From: Bacillota bacterium
Lineage (GTDB): Bacteria > Bacillota > Clostridia > Acetivibrionales > Acetivibrionaceae
Length of the DNA stretch: 9,966 nucleotides
Reading direction: 5' to 3'
Assembly: GCA_023398495.1 (NCBI GenBank)
Contig: JAEWSG010000156.1
Location: forward strand, 1-9,966
Shown: one piece after another, positions 1 through 5,659 of the stretch
How the letters are laid out: every line of letters begins with the position of its first letter
Position numbering within the stretch: position 1 is the stretch's first letter
The notes under the pieces: model-generated
Told to the model about the DNA's origin: nothing
The model's input: the letters and a program-made list of their open reading frames with translations, nothing else
Databases searched by the model: none
Made by a program: the position numbers and the translations under genes

Positions 1-125
1 TATATCTCCATGTCTGACTACTATCTAAAAATCTGTGAAAACTAAAGAACCGCCGTATACCGAACGGTACGTACGTGCGGTGTGGGAGGTCGGCTAATCA
101 ATTAATGGTTAGCCTCCTACCCGAT
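1..125 (+). mobile_element. Group II intron, 3' end only (domains V and VI)
   Basis: The window opens inside the 3' end of a group II intron. Domain V is at about 47-82: a GAAC loop (62-65) caps the pairs 58-61/66-69, a two-base bulge (CG, 70-71) follows, and the lower helix contains a CGC at 51-53 in the place of the catalytic triad. Domain VI is at 84-122 and folds cleanly: 84-86 with 120-122, 87-89 with 116-118, 92-97 with 109-114. This leaves A119 as the single bulged base, the expected branch-point adenosine. The intron should end at ...CCGAT (125), which puts A119 seven bases from the 3' splice site. The 3' strand of domain V seems to carry one extra base (about T76) compared with the usual form, so the ribozyme may be a variant or decayed. 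The reverse transcriptase gene, if present, lies upstream of the window. Confidence 0.85.
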
Positions 126-152
126 CGTCCATTGATGCCATAAGCTAATAAC

Positions 153-199
153 AAAGCCATCTCAAAAAGCTTTTATTAACTATTTGAGATGGCTTTTTT
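153..199. terminator. Strong rho-independent terminator, probably bidirectional
   Basis: A perfect 14-bp stem (153-166 with 183-196; AAAGCCATCTCAAA and its complement) ends in a run of six T on the + strand (194-199). On the - strand the stem is followed by TTTGTTATT, a weaker tail, and lies 20 bases past the stop codon of the dockerin gene that ends at 217. It can therefore end both the transcript that carried the intron and the dockerin gene. Confidence 0.85.
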
Positions 200-216
200 A
201 ATTTATCACATCTAGA

Positions 217-1872
217 TTACCTTACCCAGCCCCAGCCTGGGAATCCTCCTCCACCGCTATTCCAGTTACTTGCGGTTGTTGGAGAAGTTGTTACAGTAAT
301 TGTTGCTAGTACTGTTCCTCCATTGTAAGTTCCCCCGGTTATCAATCCATTCGCTTCAGTACCTCCTGATACATTACCTCCTGAATAAATAGTATACGTT
401 GAACCTTGTTTTAGTTCAGGTGAAGAGAATACAACATATAAGAAATTTCGCTTTGGCTTAGTTATAATAAGTGCTTTTCCTGTTGAGTCCTTAACGCAAA
501 CAGCAGAATTTGCTGGTTGTGAAGATGAAAACATAGCAGCTATTGAATATTGTGAAGATGCTCCAGTTGGATATTGAGCCATCATAGCACTTGGCCCTGT
601 GGCTATTAATGTTCCGCCGCTTACTGTAAACGTACCGTTAGTATCAACCGCCACCTCTGGTTGTGATTGAGGCCCATGTACAACTACAGTCCCGCCCTTT
701 ACATTTAACGCTCCATTGCTATCAAGAGCATCTCCGGTTGTTGCATTCACATATATTGTTCCGCCGTTAATTATCAGCTGGCTTCCGTCACTTTGCATTG
801 AACCTGTACCTTTAGTGGCATTCAAACAGTCGTCTTTTGAATTGAAATTCATCGTTCCGCCATTTATTGTAATAATTGGAGCTTCCGCACCTTCTTCAGA
901 TTGTGTAACGTTAATATTCCCTCCATTAATTAAAATTCCTGTATCTGATTTAAATGCCTGACTTCCTGCTGAAAGAGTTAATGTTCCCTTTTCAATTATC
1001 AGTTCTTCTGTTTCAGTTTGGAGAGCATCACCTGTTGAAGTTATATTTAATGTTCCTCCTTTAACCTCAAGTGAACCGTTTGCATGGATACCATCGTTTA
1101 CTGCTGATTTTATATTAATAATACCGTTTTCTACATTAACATCATCGTCACCAGCAATAGCATGATTGAAATTACCTGTAATATTTAAAGTTCCTTTCCC
1201 TTTAATTTCTAAATCATCATTACTGAAAAGTGTTGCCTTTAACTCTACATTTCTATAAGATCTCCCATCAGCGAGTGTATTAGTTGTACCTTCTACTAAA
1301 GTAATAAAACCTTTATCAACGTTTTCAAAATAGATTGCAGGTCCAGTTGAATTGGTAATATTTGCACCACTGAGTCTTAGTTTAACTCTCTCTGTAGTAT
1401 TTACATGTATCATACCATTTGATAAGGTTCCGGTAACTGTATGATCACCACCTGAAGTAATATTTACTGTTGAACCACTTGTTGATATACCTGTACCGGT
1501 GTATGTAATTGTGTTTCCAAGATTAATGGTACCTGTATTGTTTTCCCAAGCCTCTCCAGAACCATTCCCTGACGTAGGCGTAGGAGTAGGTATTGTTCCG
1601 TCAGCTGGGAAAGTTGATATTATACCTAATAGGTACTGTCTAAAAACTCCAAAGTCAAGTGAGTTCATAGAACCGTCACCGTTTAAATCGCCAACTGTTT
1701 TGTCACGTATTTGGTAACCTCCTAAAAGGTACATTCTGTATAAACCAAAGTCTATTGAGTTTGCCGAACCGTCACCGTTTAAGTCCCCACGTGCAGCTGC
1801 ATGAGAAAATGTAAAACTACTCAATAGAAAAGTTAGCAAAACTGCCGTAGTTAAAAACCACTTTTTTTTCAT
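217..1872 (-). CDS. Secreted dockerin protein with Cthe_2159-like beta-helix carbohydrate-binding domain
   Basis: This 551-residue protein has a Sec signal peptide (KKK, hydrophobic stretch about 6-22, likely cleavage near SHA-A at 24-26). Two type I dockerin repeats follow at about 29-52 and 61-84; each has the calcium loop DLNGDGSxNSxD and the F-helix core DFGxxRxYLLG. A PTPTPT linker (95-100) joins them to a domain of about 430 residues. That domain has the recurring short strands and Asn/Gly/Asp turns of a parallel beta-helix, with segments such as HAIAGDDDVNVENG, NDGIHANGSLEVKGG and GDALQTE that match the Cthe_2159 carbohydrate-binding family (Pfam Cthe_2159). The C. thermocellum founding member is a calcium-binding, pectate-lyase-like fold reported to bind cellulose and polygalacturonate; no lyase activity should be assumed here. 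The ATG has a good AGGGGG site (1881-1886). The dockerin is N-terminal, whereas most cellulosomal enzymes carry it at the C-terminus. The protein ends in a Gly/Trp tail, GGGGFPGWGWVR. Confidence 0.88.
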   Translation of the reverse strand: MKKKWFLTTAVLLTFLLSSFTFSHAAARGDLNGDGSANSIDFGLYRMYLLGGYQIRDKTVGDLNGDGSMNSLDFGVFRQYLLGIISTFPADGTIPTPTPTSGNGSGEAWENNTGTINLGNTITYTGTGISTSGSTVNITSGGDHTVTGTLSNGMIHVNTTERVKLRLSGANITNSTGPAIYFENVDKGFITLVEGTTNTLADGRSYRNVELKATLFSNDDLEIKGKGTLNITGNFNHAIAGDDDVNVENGIINIKSAVNDGIHANGSLEVKGGTLNITSTGDALQTETEELIIEKGTLTLSAGSQAFKSDTGILINGGNINVTQSEEGAEAPIITINGGTMNFNSKDDCLNATKGTGSMQSDGSQLIINGGTIYVNATTGDALDSNGALNVKGGTVVVHGPQSQPEVAVDTNGTFTVSGGTLIATGPSAMMAQYPTGASSQYSIAAMFSSSQPANSAVCVKDSTGKALIITKPKRNFLYVVFSSPELKQGSTYTIYSGGNVSGGTEANGLITGGTYNGGTVLATITVTTSPTTASNWNSGGGGFPGWGWVR

Positions 1873-1895
1873 ACTAAATACCCCCTAATTAATTT

Positions 1896-1923
1896 TTTAT
1901 ATTTATTGCACAATTATGTGCAA
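1896..1923 (-). promoter_or_regulatory. Promoter of the dockerin/beta-helix gene with overlapping inverted repeat
   Basis: On the - strand, TTGCAC (1923-1918) and TATAAA (1901-1896) are 16 bases apart and look like sigma-A -35 and -10 boxes. The start point would fall near 1889, giving a leader of about 17 bases that includes the AGGGGG ribosome site. The -35 box lies inside a perfect inverted repeat, TTGCACA-N4-TGTGCAA (1906-1923). A dimeric repressor bound there would block the promoter. It does not match the CcpA cre consensus, and I cannot name the regulator. Confidence 0.5.
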
Positions 1924-2013
1924 ACATATACTTAATCATTTAGACACAAGAATTATATTTCCATTATATAATAAACTCCTTAAGCCCACAAAAACTACTT
2001 TTAATGGTATAAT

Positions 2014-2274
2014 TATGTTGCGACAGAATTTTGACGAAATTAAAACAGTATTTGAAAAAAACGGATATTCAATTAACATGATTGTATTTGATTTATTAAA
2101 AAAATTCAAGTTTAAATTATTACATGGGACGAGGGGACAGGGACAGGTACATTGTCCCGCTAATCAAGAATAAGGCTGGGAGCTAATCCAGGCTTTTATG
2201 CCACGAAAAAATTTTACGCTTTAGCAAGAGATACCTTTAGGAGATTTTGCAAATATGCTGAGAAGGCTGACTGA
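2014..2274 (+). pseudogene. Possible transposase debris split by a GGGAC repeat
   Basis: An open frame from ATG 2014 gives about 36 residues that read like real protein (MLRQNFDEIKTVFEKNGYS, then INMIVFDLLKKFKFK). It then runs into the GGGAC-rich repeat at 2126 and stops at 2173 with repeat-encoded nonsense. Past the repeat another frame, open from 2164 to the TGA at 2272-2274, reads GANPGFYATKKFYALARDTF followed by RRFCKYAEKAD. Both pieces look like remnants of one or more genes. The N-terminal piece resembles the start of some clostridial IS4-type transposases as far as I can recall, but the similarity is weak and no terminal inverted repeats were found. There is no convincing ribosome site at 2014. 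It may simply be chance coding. Confidence 0.22.
2126..2158 (+). repeat. GGGAC-rich REP-like repeat, copy 1
   Basis: A 33-nt unit begins with GGGAC and ends with TGTCCC, with tandem GGGGACAGGGACAGGTAC inside. It can fold as GGGACA-N7-TGTCCC (2140-2158). It matches the reverse complement of 2864-2896 at 30 of 33 positions. Its G/C-rich makeup stands out from the very AT-rich surroundings. Similar GGGACAGG...CTGTCCC units are, from general knowledge, dispersed in many clostridial genomes, so this is probably an interspersed REP-type element and not a gene-specific site. Confidence 0.8.
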
Positions 2275-2354
2275 CCAATCTTCATAACTATTAATGGCTG
2301 GCAAACTAACAAAAGGTAACTGTATTTATATTAAAAAGGAAGAAGGAAAAATAA
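2159..2354 (+). other. Leader region before the HPP gene, no known element recognised
   Basis: This stretch holds a small hairpin (CTGG 2176-2179 with CCAG 2188-2191) and an open fragment ending at 2274, described with the transposase debris. It also contains AGCAAGAG...CCTTTAGG...TTTTGC (about 2223-2250), which can form a weak stem. I looked for riboswitch signatures (TPP, cobalamin, SAM, c-di-GMP, fluoride, Moco) and found none. The ribosome site GGAAGAAGG for the HPP gene is just before 2355. Confidence 0.3.
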
Positions 2355-2861
2355 ATGAAGCTTTTTGATGAGAAATTCCTAGAGGATAAGACCAGATATG
2401 TATTACAATGTATATTAGCCACTCTAGCTATTTTCTGGGTTTTATTCTTTCTTGACATAATTTCTGATGGCATAGTTATAGCATCCTTGGGTGCAAGTTC
2501 GTTTATAGCATTTACAATGCCCAAAACGCAATCCTCCAAGCCACGGTTTTTAATTGGGGGTTATTGTGTAGGTATATTTACAGGCTCCATATTTCATTTT
2601 ATACAGTATGTAGTTTATAATATATATAGACTGGATATAACTCAACAATCTTTAGGTGCAGTATTTGGAGCGTTGACTATTGGAACTGCTATATTCCTCA
2701 TGGTTATAACAAACACCGAGCACCCACCTGCGGCTGCATTAGCTCTTTCAACGGCAATTGGAAACTTTAATATTTATAACATTCTTGTAGCCCTCATTGG
2801 AATAATTACTTTGTGTGTTATTAAAGGAATACTTGGTAGGTATTTGAAAAACCTTTTGTAA
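2355..2861 (+). CDS. HPP-family integral membrane protein
   Basis: The product is 168 residues with about five hydrophobic helices (roughly 15-37, 39-55, 66-91, 98-118 and 142-160) and short loops. The family's name motif is present as EHPPAAALAL, with H-P-P at 123-125. The segments GASSFIAFTMP and GAVFGALTIGTAIFLM also fit HPP proteins (Pfam HPP), and the length is normal for the family. Plant and cyanobacterial HPP members have been linked to nitrite transport; the substrate of bacterial members like this one is not known, so no function is claimed. The ATG follows GGAAGAAGG at a usable distance. The gene stands alone between two inverted copies of a GGGAC-rich repeat and converges on the AraC regulator gene, with only 36 bases between the two stop codons. 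Nothing links it to the cellulosomal genes. Confidence 0.85.
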   Translation: MKLFDEKFLEDKTRYVLQCILATLAIFWVLFFLDIISDGIVIASLGASSFIAFTMPKTQSSKPRFLIGGYCVGIFTGSIFHFIQYVVYNIYRLDITQQSLGAVFGALTIGTAIFLMVITNTEHPPAAALALSTAIGNFNIYNILVALIGIITLCVIKGILGRYLKNLL

Positions 2862-2863
2862 CT

Positions 2864-2896
2864 GGGACAAGGTACCTGTCCCTGTCCCCATGTCCC
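2864..2896 (-). repeat. GGGAC-rich REP-like repeat, copy 2, inverted
   Basis: This 33-nt unit is the inverted counterpart of 2126-2158, differing at three positions. It fills nearly all of the gap between the HPP stop codon (ends 2861) and the stop codon of the convergent araC-type gene (2898-2900). It can fold as GGGACA-N7-TGTCCC (2864-2882), so it may double as a transcription barrier for both genes, although there is no T-run. Confidence 0.8.
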
Positions 2897-2897
2897 G

Positions 2898-3785
2898 CTA
2901 GAATTTGCACATGTTTTCACGGTATAATTTTGGTGTTGTGTTGAATTTTCGCTTGAACATCCTGTAGAAATATGTGATGTCATTAATACCGCAAGTAATT
3001 GATATTTCTTTAATACTGATACTGGTCGTGGACAAGAGTATTTTGGCTAAAGAGAGTTTTTGGTCAATAATATATTCAATAGGGGATTTTCCGACAATTT
3101 GTTTAAATATTCTGCAAAAAAAGGTGCGGCTTAGTCCGCATATTTTAGCAAGCATATCCAGAGAATAGGTGGTTGATATATTATTGTCTATATAATTTTT
3201 GCATTGCATTATTTTATTATAGTTGTTTTTAATGGATTGTTTTTCTAAAATGTTAGATTGATAATCCAATTCTTCTCTTAGCATAGCCAATATCTTTAAT
3301 AAATCTGCTTTCATATGAAGCTGTTTATTTATACCTGTTTGCGAATTCTTGTTATATATATTTAAAAAAGGTTGCAGATATTTATTGAAATTAGTTATTC
3401 TAATCTTATCAGGGAAAAAGTCGAAAAAATCTATATAAGGCAACATTTGATTTTCTCCTGTTAGCCAATAGGGTATTTTTGAATTATAAATATTTTCCCT
3501 TGTTTTATTATAAACAGCATCGAATATTATAGTACAAAAATAGTAGCCTGAGATTCCCTGTACTTCCGACCCTGGCTTTCTCAAAAATATATCTCCTTTA
3601 GATGCTTCCAACCATTTACGATCGGTATATATTTTACCTGAACCTCCGATAATAAGTTCGACTTCATAAAACCGGACTATCCGGCGGTTGTATAGTATGC
3701 CCACCGGCCATGTATGATTGTCCTTACTGATATAATTGCAATTAATAATATAGGGGTTTAATAAGTTTTCGCTATATTCTTTCAT
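2898..3785 (-). CDS. AraC-family transcriptional regulator
   Basis: The product is 295 residues from the ATG at 3785. That start has a good GGGAG site eight bases upstream; the in-frame ATG at 3875 would add 30 residues with no such site. The N-terminal part (about 30-100) looks like a cupin-type sensing domain (VELIIGGSGKIYTD, then KGDIFLRKPGSEVQG). The C-terminal 100 residues form the double helix-turn-helix of the AraC family: first helix pair around SLDMLAKICGLSRTFFCRIF (208-227), second around GINDITYFYRMFKRKFNTTP (266-285), ending in the usual P-x-x-YR. The gene is divergent from the GH8 endoglucanase with 282 bp between start codons, so control of that gene is a reasonable inference. 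Proteins with this layout often sense sugars, but the ligand here is unknown. Confidence 0.9.
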   Translation of the reverse strand: MKEYSENLLNPYIINCNYISKDNHTWPVGILYNRRIVRFYEVELIIGGSGKIYTDRKWLEASKGDIFLRKPGSEVQGISGYYFCTIIFDAVYNKTRENIYNSKIPYWLTGENQMLPYIDFFDFFPDKIRITNFNKYLQPFLNIYNKNSQTGINKQLHMKADLLKILAMLREELDYQSNILEKQSIKNNYNKIMQCKNYIDNNISTTYSLDMLAKICGLSRTFFCRIFKQIVGKSPIEYIIDQKLSLAKILLSTTSISIKEISITCGINDITYFYRMFKRKFNTTPKLYRENMCKF

Positions 3786-3928
3786 CAAAGGTTTCTCCCA
3801 TTTTGAAATATGTATAAATATATTATAAAATATTTTCGGCAAATAATATAGTCCAATAAATAATAATATATGCAATTGATTTACAGGCTTAAAAAAAGTA
3901 AAATAATATTAATATTAGTTTATTAATG

Positions 3929-3942
3929 GTGTTTGTAAACAC
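3929..3942. promoter_or_regulatory. Inverted repeat in the araC-GH8 intergenic region
   Basis: GTGTTT-GT-AAACAC has 6-bp arms and lies about 126 bp before the GH8 start and 144 bp before the regulator start. A TATAAT at 3973-3978 could be a -10 box for the GH8 gene, but no good -35 sits in front of it, as is common for activator-dependent promoters. The repeat is a candidate operator. AraC proteins more often use direct repeats, so a LacI-type protein is an alternative. Confidence 0.35.
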
Positions 3943-3993
3943 TGGTTTTAGGGTGGTGATAGATTACATTATTATAATTTATTATATTTTTTT

Positions 3994-4004
3994 GAAGGAG
4001 GGGG
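3994..4004 (+). promoter_or_regulatory. Stand-alone Shine-Dalgarno-like sequence in the GH8 leader
   Basis: GAAGGAGGGGG is close to a perfect anti-16S match, yet no start codon lies within 5-13 bases and the GH8 start is about 63 bases further on. In Bacillus, such distal sites (STAB-SD, known from cry genes) bind ribosomes and protect the mRNA 5' end. The same role here is inference. Confidence 0.35.
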
Positions 4005-4067
4005 TAGAAAAAATATTATATTATTGAATAATTGTGTCTAATTAATTTTAAAAAGGGAGAGATGTAT

Positions 4068-5510
4068 GTGAAAAAAATAATAATATTTTTAGTGGTCATA
4101 AGTATGCTTACATATGTGTCACTAGCTAGTGTTTGTTTTGCGGCTCCTTCATTGCCAAATTCAAACGGATATCAATATGGCATAAAGTCTTTAGCAACTG
4201 ATCAGAATAGTACTAATGCCATGTTGCTTAGAGAATGGGAAGAATGGAAAAACGCTCGTATAACTTCAAGTGGAGCAGGTGGCTACAGAAGAGTACAAAC
4301 ATCAGGAAATCAGGAATTTACAACTTGTTCTGAAGGAATGGGCTATGGTATGTTGCTCTCAGTTTATTTTAATGAGAGGGATTTGTTTGATGATCTTTAC
4401 CGTTATGCCAAGAAATACTTTAATTCAACCGGACTTATGGACTGGTCCATTAGTGCGGATGGCAGAGTTGTTGGTACAGGAGCTGCAACTGATGGTGATG
4501 AAGACATGGCGACTGCACTTGTGTTTGCACATAAAAGATGGGGTTCAAGCGGTTCTATTAACTACGAACAGGAAGCAAAAACCTACATAAATAACCTGTA
4601 TAGATATTGTGTAGAACCAGGAACATATGTACTGAAGCCTGGTAATTGGGGAGGATCTGATGCACTTAATCCTTGCTATTTTGTACCAGCTTGGTATAGG
4701 ATTTATGCAGATTTCACAGGTAACAGAGATTGGTTAAAAGTAGCTGACAAGTCTTATGAAATCTTAGATCAGATTGGTAGATTCAATAATGGTACAGGAC
4801 TTGTACCCGATTGGTGTAAAGCTGATGGAACCGAACAGAAGTTGCAAGTATGGAATGGTGCAAGCAAATATGAATATAGCTATGATGCAGCGCGTATGCC
4901 ATGGAGGATTGCACTTGATTATTCCTGGTATGGTACAGAAAAAGCTAAGGCTTATTGCAACAAGATTTCTACATTCTTCAAAAATGTTGGTACTGAAAAT
5001 ATTGTAGACGGTTATTCCTTAACAGGGAATAAGATAGGTCAATATCATAATCCTTCCTTTGTGAGTACAGCTGCGGCAGGCTTTCTTCCTGGAGGAGATG
5101 TAAGTACTGGTCAGAGAATGTATAATGAGGCCGTGAAAGTTAAGGATTCAGCACCTTATGATTATTATGGAAATACTCTAAGATTGCTTACTTTGTTATA
5201 TATGTCAGGGAATTTCCCGAATTTGTATTACGGTGTACAGGCACCTACTGCTACTCCTACTACAGCTCCTACTCCTACTCCTACATCCAATAAATATGTT
5301 GTTGGTGATTTGAATGGGGACAATAGTTTTAATTCAATTGACTTTGGTTATTTAAGAATGTATTTATTAGGAATGATTAATGTTTTCCCATCTGGGTATG
5401 GTATGTTAGCGGCAGATGTTGATGGAAATGGTCAAATTAGTTCAGTGGATTTTGGATATATGAGGCAGGTCTTAATAGGTATGAGATCTGAATTTCCCAA
5501 AAAGAATTAA
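4068..5510 (+). CDS. Secreted GH8 endoglucanase with C-terminal dockerin (CelA-like)
   Basis: This cellulosomal beta-1,4-glucanase closely follows C. thermocellum CelA along its length. I chose the GTG at 4068 because GGGAG (4055-4059) is eight bases upstream; the ATG at 4062 is too close to it and the TTG at 4032 has no site. The product is 480 residues: signal peptide 1-25 (MKKIIIFL...VCFA), GH8 catalytic domain about 35-385, Thr/Pro linker about 392-407, two dockerin repeats about 413-436 and 449-472. The catalytic acid Glu is in SEGMGYG (E89). The GH8 signature ATDGDEDMATALVFAHKRW (140-158) contains the conserved Asp (D142). The Asp matching the proposed CelA base is D273 in YSYDAAR. The second calcium loop is altered (DVDGNGQISSVD, Asn for Asp at position 5). 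The enzyme inverts and cuts cellulose and related beta-glucans outside the cell, attached to a scaffoldin. Confidence 0.95.
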   Translation: MKKIIIFLVVISMLTYVSLASVCFAAPSLPNSNGYQYGIKSLATDQNSTNAMLLREWEEWKNARITSSGAGGYRRVQTSGNQEFTTCSEGMGYGMLLSVYFNERDLFDDLYRYAKKYFNSTGLMDWSISADGRVVGTGAATDGDEDMATALVFAHKRWGSSGSINYEQEAKTYINNLYRYCVEPGTYVLKPGNWGGSDALNPCYFVPAWYRIYADFTGNRDWLKVADKSYEILDQIGRFNNGTGLVPDWCKADGTEQKLQVWNGASKYEYSYDAARMPWRIALDYSWYGTEKAKAYCNKISTFFKNVGTENIVDGYSLTGNKIGQYHNPSFVSTAAAGFLPGGDVSTGQRMYNEAVKVKDSAPYDYYGNTLRLLTLLYMSGNFPNLYYGVQAPTATPTTAPTPTPTSNKYVVGDLNGDNSFNSIDFGYLRMYLLGMINVFPSGYGMLAADVDGNGQISSVDFGYMRQVLIGMRSEFPKKN

Positions 5511-5535
5511 CCCTTAATTTTTTGAAATTCATAAG

Positions 5536-5580
5536 TCTCCTTCTTGACAAGGATTATGAAAATAAGACCTAAGAAGGAGA
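5536..5580. repeat. Inverted repeat downstream of the GH8 gene
   Basis: TCTCCTTCTT (5536-5545) pairs perfectly with AAGAAGGAGA (5571-5580) around a 25-nt loop. It lies 26 bases after the GH8 stop codon and just ahead of the main terminator, so it may stabilise the mRNA 3' end. There is no T-run. Each arm, read on one strand, resembles a ribosome binding site (AAGAAGGAG), but no credible gene follows either. Confidence 0.5.
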
Positions 5581-5589
5581 TATACGAAA

Positions 5590-5625
5590 ATAATTCCCGT
5601 AATACTTTAGTATTACGGGAATTAT
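5590..5625. terminator. Bidirectional terminator between GH8 and solute-binding protein genes
   Basis: A perfect 16-bp stem (5590-5605 with 5610-5625) closes a TTTA loop. It lies between two convergent genes, 80 bases after the GH8 stop and 35 bases after the stop of the - strand gene at 5660. The + strand tail is only modestly T-rich (ACTATTCTTCTT) and the - strand tail is TTTTCG, so efficiency is uncertain, but the stem length and position support the call. Confidence 0.7.
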
Positions 5626-5655
5626 ACTATTCTTCTTAAAAAGTTTGCTTTTTAT
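5626..5655. repeat. Half copy of a 54-nt palindromic element
   Basis: These 30 bases match 9685-9714 at 27 of 30 positions in the same orientation, and the match extends left across a further 11 bases (ACGGG-N6, 8 of 11 identical). In this copy the right half of the palindrome is missing. A short stem, AAAAAG-TTTG-CTTTTT (5638-5653), remains and gives the - strand gene ending at 5660 a small hairpin with a T-run, possibly its own terminator. Confidence 0.65.
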
Positions 5656-5659
5656 GCCT

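Noticed and set aside
1916..2013. N-terminal third of the open frame starting at 1916
   Set aside because: It has no ribosome site, begins inside the operator-like repeat of the dockerin gene, and its translation shows no protein-like pattern; only the part from 2014 looks possibly coding.
2159..2354. Possible riboswitch before the HPP gene
   Set aside because: CTGAGA is present as in TPP riboswitches, but the remaining conserved segments are missing, and no other known class fits.
3786..3875. Upstream start for the AraC-type regulator adding 30 residues
   Set aside because: The added segment is hydrophobic and unlike family N-termini, and only the ATG at 3785 has a well-spaced GGGAG site.
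5437..5532. 31-residue - strand frame with an AAGAAGGAG site, antisense to the end of the GH8 dockerin
   Set aside because: It lies entirely over the well-supported dockerin coding sequence, the peptide has no recognisable feature, and the site is explained by the inverted repeat.
5571..5585. Fifteen bases, AAGAAGGAGATATAC, identical to the phage T7 gene 10 ribosome site used in expression vectors
   Set aside because: No start codon follows at a usable distance, the bases form one arm of a local inverted repeat, and the rest of the vector or phage leader is absent. Chance is the best explanation.
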